10,385 nt of DNA. Source: an uncultured Clostridia bacterium (GTDB taxonomy: Bacteria > Bacillota > Clostridia > Oscillospirales > Ruminococcaceae). Below the pieces are notes generated by a model that did no database searches, had not been told where the DNA came from, and saw only the letters and a list, made by a program, of their open reading frames with translations. The translations under genes were made by a program, and so were the position numbers. This document shows, piece after piece, positions 1 to 5,428 of the stretch (position 1 is its first letter; each line of letters begins with the position of its first letter). Location of the stretch: NCBI GenBank assembly GCA_945867255.1, contig CAMBHV010000025.1:1-10385 (forward strand), written 5' to 3'.

Positions 1-1
1 T

Positions 2-1186
2 CTAGGAATGCACCCATTGCTCTTTGGCACTTGGCTGTGTAACCGGTTGCGACTGTACAGAGGCAGCGGTTTGCACCGGCTGAGAAGCTGGTGCGGTATG
101 CAAAACAGGCTGTTGCACAGAGACACCCTGTTTTGCCATGCGCTGTGTTTCGGCCATGCGGGCAGCAGCGGCAAGCCGCTGTTCTTCTATCATGGCATCT
201 GTAATGCGTGGAATTTGTCCCGTGCGCGCAGCCTGGGCAAGGCGGATCTGTTCGGCACGGTGCGGGTCCGCCGCGCGCTGTGCAGGCGGCACGGCTGCCT
301 GCCACTGCTGATTTTGATGCTGCGCTTCGGCGGCCTTTGCAGCCTCCGCCTGACGGCGTGCCAGTTCTGCCTGGCGCTGTGCTTCGGCGGCCTTTGCGGC
401 TTCTGCCTGACGGCGCGCCAGTTCTGTCTGGCGCTGTGCTTCGGCGGCCTTTGCAGCCTCCGCCTGACGGCGCGCCAGTTCTGCCTGGCGCTGCGCTTCG
501 GCGGCCTTTGCGGCTTCTGCCTGACGGCGTGCCAGTTCTTCCTGATACTGCGCCTCGGCAAGCTGTTGTTTTTCTGCAAGCGCTTGAGCAGCATTTTGTG
601 CCTGTTGGGCTTCTGTGAATGTATGCTGGCGAACGGGTTCTTCTGTATGCAGGCGAGAGTTCGCTGCAGAAAAATCGATTGGTTTCCAATGCCGCGCTTG
701 TGCTTCCTGTGCATCACGAGCCTGTTGCGTATCCGGCTGGACGACAGAAGGCTGTTCCGATACCGGACGAACAGGCACAACAGGCGATGTAGCAGGTGCA
801 GCGGCCGGTGCCGGTGCAGTTGCAGGCGCGGGCGCCTGAGCGGGCACTGCTGGTTCCGGTTGTTTTGCGGACACACGGGTGGTGTCCAGAGTTTGAAGGG
901 GTTTTAAATGTCCATCGTCTTCTTCGGTTTTCTGCACATGGGCAAGGCCCAAGGCTTCGGCCTTTACAAGTTTTTGCAGTGTGCGGATCTCGGAAATCTT
1001 GGCAATGCATAACCCGAGGGTGGCAGCTGCAAGCCCACCGGTACACACCAGCATCAAAATCTGGATACTGGTGGAAAACATGCTGCTTGTTAAAAGTAAC
1101 CACACACACACTGCCAGCGCGCAGCAAAGCCCGCCTACCGTGGCGATGGTGGCCAGTATTTTCCGCCTGAGTTCCTGTTTTGCCAT
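2..1186 (-). CDS. Two-TM membrane protein with Ala/Gln/Glu/Arg-rich repeat (coiled-coil-like) domain, hypothetical
   Basis: The 394-residue protein is complete; its TAG stop lies at positions 2-4. I chose the ATG at 1186 because AGGAG sits 7 nt upstream. An open frame continues 26 codons further upstream but would run into upp. Residues about 10-33 and 39-63 form two hydrophobic segments, so the N-terminus is probably a membrane hairpin. Residues about 110-140 are a Pro/Ala-rich linker. Further on lie four near-identical 19-residue repeats (unit like RRQAEAAKAAEAQRQAELA) with strong helix and coiled-coil character, then a Gln/Ala-rich tail. I do not recognise the family; the layout recalls TolA-like or other low-complexity envelope proteins, but that is resemblance in composition only. 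It is last in the visible tsaE-tsaB-rpiB-upp run, 40 bp after upp, so it is probably cotranscribed. The opposite strand of the repeats is also open, but that is a by-product of the composition. Confidence 0.8.
   Translation of the reverse strand: MAKQELRRKILATIATVGGLCCALAVCVWLLLTSSMFSTSIQILMLVCTGGLAAATLGLCIAKISEIRTLQKLVKAEALGLAHVQKTEEDDGHLKPLQTLDTTRVSAKQPEPAVPAQAPAPATAPAPAAAPATSPVVPVRPVSEQPSVVQPDTQQARDAQEAQARHWKPIDFSAANSRLHTEEPVRQHTFTEAQQAQNAAQALAEKQQLAEAQYQEELARRQAEAAKAAEAQRQAELARRQAEAAKAAEAQRQTELARRQAEAAKAAEAQRQAELARRQAEAAKAAEAQHQNQQWQAAVPPAQRAADPHRAEQIRLAQAARTGQIPRITDAMIEEQRLAAAARMAETQRMAKQGVSVQQPVLHTAPASQPVQTAASVQSQPVTQPSAKEQWVHS
324..551 (-). repeat. Four tandem 57-bp repeats inside a coding region, with ABAB arrangement
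   Basis: Copies start at 324, 381, 438 and 495 on the plus strand, each exactly 57 bp (19 codons), with a degraded fifth start at 552. Copies 1 and 3 share the variant agcctccgcctga, while copies 2 and 4 share ggcttctgcctga; most differences are synonymous. The alternation points to duplication of a 114-bp double unit. The period is a multiple of three, so copy-number changes keep the reading frame. Confidence 0.95.
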
Positions 1187-1226
1187 GCTATCGCTCCTAA
1201 AAAGAATCAAGGTTTTGCAAGGCACT

Positions 1227-1856
1227 TTATTTTGTGCCGAAAATGCGGTCGCCGGCATCACCAAGGCCCGGAACGATGTATCCGTTCTCGTTCAGCTTTT
1301 CATCCAACGCAGCCAGATAAATATCTACATCCGGATGGGTTTCTTTCAGATGCTGCAGGCCTTCGGGCGCGCCAATGATACCGATGAATTTAATATTTTT
1401 GGCGCCACGTTTTTTAATTTGTGTGATGGCATCGATGGCGCTGCCACCTGTAGCCAGCATGGGGTCCAGCACGATCACTTCGCGTTCGGCAATATCTTTT
1501 GGCAGTTTGCAGTAGTACTCTACAGGCTCCAGCGTTTCTTCATTGCGATACAGGCCGATATGGCCCACTTTTGCGGCCGGGATCAGTGCCAGCATGCCAT
1601 CCACCATGCCAAGGCCGGCACGGAGGATCGGTACAAGCGCCAGCTTGCGGCCGGAAAGAACGTGTGCTTTTGCTACTGCAATTGGTGTTTCAATTTCGGT
1701 CTCTTTGGTGGGCAGGTCTCGTGTAGCTTCATAGCACAGAAGCATGGCAAGCTCACTGACAAGCGCCTTGAATTCCTTGGTGCCTGTATTTTTGTCACGC
1801 AAAAGGCTTACCTTGTGCTGCACAAGGGGATGGTCGAGAATCATTGCTTTACTCAT
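1227..1856 (-). CDS. upp: Uracil phosphoribosyltransferase
   Basis: This cytoplasmic enzyme converts uracil and PRPP to UMP and pyrophosphate (pyrimidine salvage). The protein is 209 residues, the usual family length. It carries the PRPP-binding loop VIVLDPMLATGGSA at about residues 127-140 and the uracil-binding C-terminal signature GYIVPGLGDAGDRIFGT at about 192-208. The N-terminal part (HPLVQHKVSLLRDKNT) is also typical. The ATG at 1856 is preceded by AAAGGAGAG. It lies 106 bp downstream of rpiB on the same strand; I see no convincing promoter or U-tract terminator in that gap, so cotranscription with rpiB is likely. RpiB helps balance ribose 5-phosphate, the precursor of the PRPP that Upp uses. 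Identification is secure. Confidence 0.98.
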   Translation of the reverse strand: MSKAMILDHPLVQHKVSLLRDKNTGTKEFKALVSELAMLLCYEATRDLPTKETEIETPIAVAKAHVLSGRKLALVPILRAGLGMVDGMLALIPAAKVGHIGLYRNEETLEPVEYYCKLPKDIAEREVIVLDPMLATGGSAIDAITQIKKRGAKNIKFIGIIGAPEGLQHLKETHPDVDIYLAALDEKLNENGYIVPGLGDAGDRIFGTK

Positions 1857-1962
1857 TATCGTATCTCTCCTTTGAAAGAATTGCCAAACGAATCAAATGC
1901 GGCGCCACTAGGCTTTTTCGTGTGATATTGCATATGCCCGACGGCCGGGCTGCAGATGAAAT

Positions 1963-2424
1963 TCAGCGTGTTGTGCGCTCGCGTGCTTCAATGGCGGCAA
2001 GCTTTTCTACACGCCGGCTATGCCGCCCACCCTCAAACGAAGCAGAAAGAAACGCATCTACCAGTTCTATCGCCAGGCCAGACCCCACTACGCGCCCGCC
2101 CATGCACAAAGCGTTCGCATCATTATGCATACGTGTATACTTGGCGCTGAACACATCAGAACAGCAGCATGCGCGAATACCATTTATTTTGTTGGCGGCA
2201 ATGCTGATACCAACACCGGTTCCGCAAAACAGAAGGGCAAACCTGCATTCTCCCTTTACCACGGCATCGCATGGCGCCAGCGCCATGTCGGGATAATCTA
2301 CAGATTCTGTATTATAACAGCCGTAGTCATGGCAGGCGATGCCGCGCTCTTCCAAATAGAGCTTAACGGCTTCCTTTAACTCAAATCCGCCGTGATCGGC
2401 GCCCAAAGCGATAGGTTTATCCAT
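1963..2424 (-). CDS. rpiB: Ribose-5-phosphate isomerase B
   Basis: This protein interconverts ribulose 5-phosphate and ribose 5-phosphate in the pentose phosphate pathway. Its 153 residues match the LacA/RpiB family length. Visible signatures are GADHGGFELK near the N-terminus, the loop FCGTGVGISIAANK at about residues 66-79 with the catalytic-type Cys, HNDANALCMGGRVVG with the conserved His, and the C-terminal FEGGRHSRRV. A paralogous sugar isomerase (LacA/B-like) is possible from the fold alone, but the active-site pattern and the upp neighbour favour RpiB. The start ATG overlaps the tsaB stop by one base (TAATG), suggesting translational coupling; AAAGGAAG is the ribosome site, lying inside the end of tsaB. 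Confidence 0.95.
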   Translation of the reverse strand: MDKPIALGADHGGFELKEAVKLYLEERGIACHDYGCYNTESVDYPDMALAPCDAVVKGECRFALLFCGTGVGISIAANKINGIRACCCSDVFSAKYTRMHNDANALCMGGRVVGSGLAIELVDAFLSASFEGGRHSRRVEKLAAIEARERTTR

Positions 2425-3155
2425 TATACAAGCTTCCTTTCGGTTTTATCAGGTTCGGTGTTATTCAACTTTGCCAGTTTCTCCTTGCGTTCCCGTTCTG
2501 CCTGGGAAAGGCGCAGATATTGAGGTGAAAGGGATTCGGCGTTTTGCGGTACCGCATGGCGCGCAGCCAGGCAAACCCCCACTGCTGCCGAGCAACGTGC
2601 GCTTTCGCCCAGTATAAACACATCGTCTGTGCGCTGCCCGGCGAGCGCTTGCAGCATCAGATGGGCCCCATCCCCCACAAGCCACAAAGGCCCCGGAAGC
2701 TGTTTGGCCTGTGCCACAATGCTTTGTGCAGGGGCATGGCCGTCGGCCCATAAGCGGGCAGGGCCATCTGGCCCAAGAGAAAACGCAGCGTGATATACTT
2801 CGCCGCGGCGTGCATCCAGTGCACACAGGCAGCTGCCGGCAGGCGGCGCACAAAATGCCAGCGCCTCCAGTGTGGAAACACCGGCACAAGGCGTTTCATT
2901 GCAAAATGCCAAGCCCTTTACTACGGCAAGCCCGATACGAAGCCCGGTAAAACTGCCTGGCCCTGCGGTTACAGCAAAAAGAGAGATGTCATCTGGCGAA
3001 AGCCGGCACGCGTGCAAGGCATCCTGACACAGGCACAGCAAGGTTTCGCTATGCGTAAACCCGGCACACAGGCGCGCCTCATACAACAAAGCGTCCTCCT
3101 GATATATCGCAACACCTGCGGTTTTGCCGGCACAGTCCAAACCCAGAATTGTCAT
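2424..3155 (-). CDS. tsaB: tRNA t6A biosynthesis protein TsaB (YeaZ)
   Basis: TsaB is an ASKHA-fold protein that partners TsaD and TsaE in transferring threonylcarbamoyl to A37 of ANN-decoding tRNAs. The 243-residue protein starts MTILGLDCAGKTAGVAI, has the conserved HSE around residue 35, and the family signature TAGPGSFTGLRIG at about 63-75. It ends in a charged Lys/Glu-rich tail of about 25 residues beyond the usual core. Its ATG overlaps the tsaE TGA by 4 bp (ATGA). TsaD and RimI, which often follow tsaB in Firmicutes, are absent here; rpiB follows directly, so tsaD must lie elsewhere. Identification is strong from the motif and the tsaE neighbour. Confidence 0.95.
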   Translation of the reverse strand: MTILGLDCAGKTAGVAIYQEDALLYEARLCAGFTHSETLLCLCQDALHACRLSPDDISLFAVTAGPGSFTGLRIGLAVVKGLAFCNETPCAGVSTLEALAFCAPPAGSCLCALDARRGEVYHAAFSLGPDGPARLWADGHAPAQSIVAQAKQLPGPLWLVGDGAHLMLQALAGQRTDDVFILGESARCSAAVGVCLAARHAVPQNAESLSPQYLRLSQAERERKEKLAKLNNTEPDKTERKLV

Positions 3156-3586
3156 AACCCGGCCCCCTCAATGGTGATGATGCGTTCATCTTCATGCTCG
3201 CCGGGCTGGATATCCACATGGACAACGCGCTCGCCGTCAAACCATCCTTCGGCCAGTTCACTCCATTCCACTGCCACAATGGCGCCCTGCGCAATATAAT
3301 CAAACAGGCCGGCCGTTTCCAGGTCTTCGGGTGAAGTGATGCGGTATAAATCAAAATGCGCCAGCGGTTGCGGCCCCCGATATACATTTGCAATGGAAAA
3401 TGTTGGGCTGGAAGCCTCATCCGTGCAGCCAAGGCCCTGTGCCAACCCTGTGCAGAATGTGGTTTTTCCGGCACCCATGCCGCCCGTGAACAGCACTACA
3501 GTGCCCGGCGCCAGAGAAGCGGCCAGAGAAGCGGCCAGCGCTTTTGTGCCTTGTGCCCCATGCGTCACGTGCGTGCCTGTATACAA
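3152..3586 (-). CDS. tsaE: tRNA t6A biosynthesis ATPase TsaE
   Basis: TsaE is the small P-loop ATPase of the t6A complex. The 144-residue protein shows Walker A GGMGAGKTTF (about residues 35-44), SPTF at 60-63, HFDLYR at 77-82 and VEWSE at 106-110, all typical of the family. No ATG precedes the P-loop; the start is read as TTG at 3586, supported by GAGGGG (3592-3597) five bases upstream and by a normal family length. It is the first gene of the operon, with a leader of roughly 25 nt after the predicted transcription start. Just before the Walker A strand there is a 12-bp tandem duplication that gives LAASLAAS. Its TGA overlaps tsaB (ATGA). Confidence 0.95.
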   Translation of the reverse strand: MYTGTHVTHGAQGTKALAASLAASLAPGTVVLFTGGMGAGKTTFCTGLAQGLGCTDEASSPTFSIANVYRGPQPLAHFDLYRITSPEDLETAGLFDYIAQGAIVAVEWSELAEGWFDGERVVHVDIQPGEHEDERIITIEGAGL

Positions 3587-3591
3587 ACAAA

Positions 3592-3597
3592 CCCCTC
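3592..3597 (-). promoter_or_regulatory. Ribosome binding site deciding the TTG start of tsaE
   Basis: On the minus strand GAGGGG is followed by five bases and then TTG (3584-3586). There is no ATG between this site and the P-loop codons, so this site fixes the non-ATG start. Confidence 0.7.
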
Positions 3598-3617
3598 ATT
3601 TCCCCATAAACTACCTT

Positions 3618-3646
3618 ATTATAGCGTAAAAGGCCTTTTATGTAAA
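3618..3646 (-). promoter_or_regulatory. Sigma-A-type promoter of the tsaE-tsaB-rpiB-upp operon
   Basis: On the minus strand a TTTACA -35 box (3641-3646), a 17-bp spacer and a perfect TATAAT -10 box (3618-3623) lie about 32 bp before the tsaE start codon. The spacer contains a perfect 14-bp palindrome TAAAAGGCCTTTTA (3627-3640), placed where an operator could sit. It lies directly downstream of the terminator of the preceding unit, which fits the start of a new transcript. Confidence 0.8.
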
Positions 3647-3683
3647 CCCTGCCCCCTTGTATGGACGGCAGCAGCTCAAAGAT

Positions 3684-3720
3684 AAAAAAGAAAGCATGCC
3701 ACAGTTGCCGTGGCATGCTT
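3684..3720 (-). terminator. Intrinsic terminator of the S-component/kinase transcript
   Basis: A perfect 11-bp stem (3692-3702 with 3710-3720, arm AAGCATGCCAC) with a 7-nt loop is followed on the minus strand by a T-rich tract (TTTCTTTTTT). A second perfect 7-bp stem-loop (3727-3733 with 3741-3747) lies just before it in the transcript. On the plus strand there is no T tract, so it works for minus-strand transcription only. Confidence 0.88.
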
Positions 3721-4053
3721 CTGGAACGGAAGGCCATATACCTTCCGATTTCTGCATTGCTGAATAGGGATACTTCGGGCCGGTTCGATGCCTGTAAACA
3801 GGCTGGATATGGCACAGATGACCGCCACGCCTGCAAACGTGACAATGAAACGGATCAGAGTATTTTGCAGTTTATGAAACAGCCAGTTTGCAACGTTGAA
3901 ATCCAATAACCCTGCAAGCCTCCATTCCGGCCGCCTATCATAAATAAGCAGAATACAGCTTGTGTGGAAAAGCCATACGGCTGCACAGCCTTTGCACAAG
4001 GAATCCTCCATCTGAAATGCCCATATATGGAACAAGGAAGACAACAGATGGGA
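3721..4053 (-). other. Gap of about 330 bp between kinase gene and terminator; possible small membrane ORF, unproven
   Basis: The minus strand has an open frame from TTG 3999 (GGAGG five bases upstream) or TTG 3906 down to a stop at 3676. It would encode one or two hydrophobic stretches, including one of about 20 residues around LIRFIVTFAGVAVICAISSLF near 3850-3780. Against it: there is no well-placed ATG start, the frame reads straight through both stem-loops and the terminator, and I recognise no family. It may be a remnant, a small membrane protein, or simply 3' untranslated sequence. I see no other convincing gene on either strand. Confidence 0.3.
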
Positions 4054-4665
4054 TCAGCCCTGTGCTTGCAACACTACATCACAAGTTTCCCGTATTTGAT
4101 ATGTACGGGCATAGGCGTTTTCCATAGGCACCCATACTTGTTCGAATTTGCTGAGCCCGGCTTTGCCATTGCGTGCCAGGATGCGTGTGCGCTGCAGCTG
4201 AGGGGAAATGGCATAATAGCTGCGCACATCATACAACCCGTGGCTGAAAAACGGATGCAGGCTGTATGCACCTTCTACCAGCACAAGTGGCGCAGCCTGC
4301 ACAGTGCGTGTGCCGTGGAGCGCCATGCGGGAACAATCAAACACTTCATAGGAAAATTCATGCCCGCTGGAAAGAAATGGTGCTACCTGCAAAGCGAACC
4401 GCTCGTAGTGCACATTGCCACCGGGCTGCGCAAGGCGTTGCGGTGTGCGCAGCTCCGGCGGGAGGAAAAAATCATCCATATGTACACATGCGCCGGCAAA
4501 TTGTTGGCACAGCTGTGCGGCAGCGGTGGTTTTTCCGGCCGCTGCCATTCCATCCAATGCAACAACACAGTGCCCCTTTTCATGAAGGACAGCTTGGATA
4601 GCATTTATAAGAGGTGCAAGCAGAGAGGGTGGCGCTTCTATAACGCCCTGAGGTTCAGAGATCAT
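4054..4665 (-). CDS. Uridine-kinase-like P-loop kinase
   Basis: This is probably a small-molecule (nucleoside or vitamin-like) kinase of the uridine kinase/phosphoribulokinase P-loop group. Read from ATG 4665, the protein has 203 residues. It shows Walker A GMAAAGKTT at 39-47, the substrate-side motif HMDDFF at 62-67 followed by PPELRTPQRLAQPGGNVHYERF-type sequence, and LVLVEGAYS at 128-135, all typical of the family. AGGG lies 7 bases before ATG 4665; ATG 4671 is an alternative. A longer upstream reading is discarded because it lies inside the neighbouring gene. The start overlaps the end of the S-component gene by 11 bp, so the two are translationally coupled. The exact substrate cannot be read from the sequence; uridine is only the family default. 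Confidence 0.85.
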   Translation of the reverse strand: MISEPQGVIEAPPSLLAPLINAIQAVLHEKGHCVVALDGMAAAGKTTAAAQLCQQFAGACVHMDDFFLPPELRTPQRLAQPGGNVHYERFALQVAPFLSSGHEFSYEVFDCSRMALHGTRTVQAAPLVLVEGAYSLHPFFSHGLYDVRSYYAISPQLQRTRILARNGKAGLSKFEQVWVPMENAYARTYQIRETCDVVLQAQG

Positions 4666-5215
4666 GGGCATGCCCTGCGCGTTCCAGTGCATATACAATG
4701 GCCGGCACAGCCACGAGCTGAACCAGAATACCGAGCCACGCCGAAGTAAAAGCACCGGCAAAAAAGGCTGCCATGCCGAAGGAGCCGCCGGAGGCAGCCA
4801 TCAGCGCGAACATGACAATTCCCCAGATATCGCGGCCCAACAACATGCTGAGGATCAGCGAGACATATAAAGCACCCCATTTTTTGCCCCCGGTGCTTTG
4901 GCCTGATTTTCCACGCAGCAACCGGTAAAATAAACCGGAAAACAGGCCATATGCGGCCAGTTCAAAAGCCATGGCCACAGCAGTGGGAAACATGGGAGGC
5001 ATGCCGAACAACAGGCTGCGAAGAAGTGGCGCCACCGCACCTACGGCAAGGCCCCACACAGGGCCGCACAAAAAGCCGCATAAAAGTACGGGAAGGTGCA
5101 TGGGGGCCAGCATCTGGCCAAAGGTTTGAATTTGCCCGGTCAAAAACGGAAGCACCAGAGCCAGAGCCAGGAACAGGGCGGAATACACCAATTTTTTAGT
5201 GTTGCTTTGTTTCAT
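4655..5215 (-). CDS. ECF transporter S component (substrate-binding membrane subunit)
   Basis: Energy-coupling-factor S components bind a vitamin-like or metabolite substrate in the membrane and dock on a shared EcfA/EcfA'/EcfT module, which is not encoded here. The protein has 186 residues from ATG 5215, with GGAGGAA upstream; a 58-codon upstream extension of the frame is rejected because it runs through the structured leader. About five or six hydrophobic helices are visible: residues about 9-27, 40-68, 78-99, 114-140 and 146-177. The stretches LTGQIQTFGQMLAPMH and LLRSLLFGMPPMFPTAVAM are characteristic of this S-component group. Substrate is unknown; the overlapping kinase suggests that the imported compound is phosphorylated. 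Expression appears to be controlled by the leader at 5216-5354. Confidence 0.88.
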   Translation of the reverse strand: MKQSNTKKLVYSALFLALALVLPFLTGQIQTFGQMLAPMHLPVLLCGFLCGPVWGLAVGAVAPLLRSLLFGMPPMFPTAVAMAFELAAYGLFSGLFYRLLRGKSGQSTGGKKWGALYVSLILSMLLGRDIWGIVMFALMAASGGSFGMAAFFAGAFTSAWLGILVQLVAVPAIVYALERAGHAHDL

Positions 5216-5354
5216 ATAATTCAATTCCTCCACAAAAAAAGATACCGCGAAGCAGCGGCAGGCAGGGACTTCGCGCCCTGTGCCGATACCTTCGTGGCAT
5301 CTGTGTCTATACGCTATTAAACAAAACAAGCGGCGGCTTCCTGCCGCCATATCG
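5216..5354 (-). ncRNA. Structured 5' leader, candidate riboswitch/attenuator for the ECF S-component operon
   Basis: Seen on the minus strand after the promoter, in transcript order: hairpin GGCGGC/GCCGCC (5343-5348 with 5332-5337) followed by a U-rich stretch; hairpin GATGCC/GGTATC (5296-5301 with 5285-5290, loop ACGAA); hairpin GGCACAGGG/CCCTG..TGCC (5276-5284 with 5263-5267 and 5257-5260), whose loop holds CGCGAAG (5269-5275); then CTTCGCG (5246-5252), complementary to that loop over 7 bases; then a second GGTATC (5241-5246), able to compete for GATGCC; then U7; then the ribosome site. The loop-to-tail pairing would make an H-type pseudoknot, or alternatively a terminator stem before U7. 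I cannot match it to a known riboswitch class by eye. Confidence 0.6.
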
Positions 5355-5360
5355 CTACTT

Positions 5361-5389
5361 ATTACACCACAGGATATCTGAAATGTCAA
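5361..5389 (-). promoter_or_regulatory. Promoter of the ECF S-component/kinase operon
   Basis: On the minus strand a perfect TTGACA (5384-5389), a 17-bp spacer and TGTAAT (5361-5366) predict a start near 5354. That gives a leader of about 140 nt before the S-component ATG. The -35 box overlaps the distal arm of the stem-loop at 5387-5418. Confidence 0.7.
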
Positions 5390-5418
5390 GGCCCGCCCGG
5401 TGCACCAGGCAGGCCTTG
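5387..5418 (-). terminator. Long stem-loop after the UPF0210 gene, possible terminator without a clear U-tract
   Basis: CAAGGCC (5412-5418) and GGCCTTG (5387-5393) pair perfectly. A G·U-containing continuation gives up to about 13-14 bp around a TGCA loop, 10 nt after the UPF0210 stop codon. The following bases (ACATTTC) are only weakly U-rich, so it could be a weak terminator or an mRNA 3'-end protecting structure. Confidence 0.4.
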
Positions 5419-5428
5419 CAAAAGCGGA

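Noticed and set aside
324..551. Regular direct repeats considered as a CRISPR array
   Set aside because: Repeats are contiguous with no spacers, period 57 bp in frame, inside a coding sequence.
8..907. Long plus-strand open frame (299 aa), Cys/Leu-rich, opposite the repeat protein
   Set aside because: Antisense shadow created by the Ala/Gln/Arg-rich repeats; no ribosome site, no family, and the minus-strand gene has a good start and context.
1936..1950. GCCCG/CGGGC stem-loop between rpiB and upp
   Set aside because: Only 5 bp, no U-tract on the minus strand; too weak to call a terminator.
3964..4749. Plus-strand open frame of 261 aa opposite the kinase gene
   Set aside because: Shadow of the P-loop kinase, no recognisable motifs.
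5241..5260. ACCGCG-like motif on the plus strand, resembling a T-box end
   Set aside because: No T-box core (AGGGTGG) and no plus-strand gene downstream; on the minus strand it is part of the leader pairings.
5371..5377. AGGATAT on the plus strand, which resembles part of an FMN riboswitch
   Set aside because: Wrong strand for the downstream gene and no other FMN core elements; it lies in the promoter spacer.
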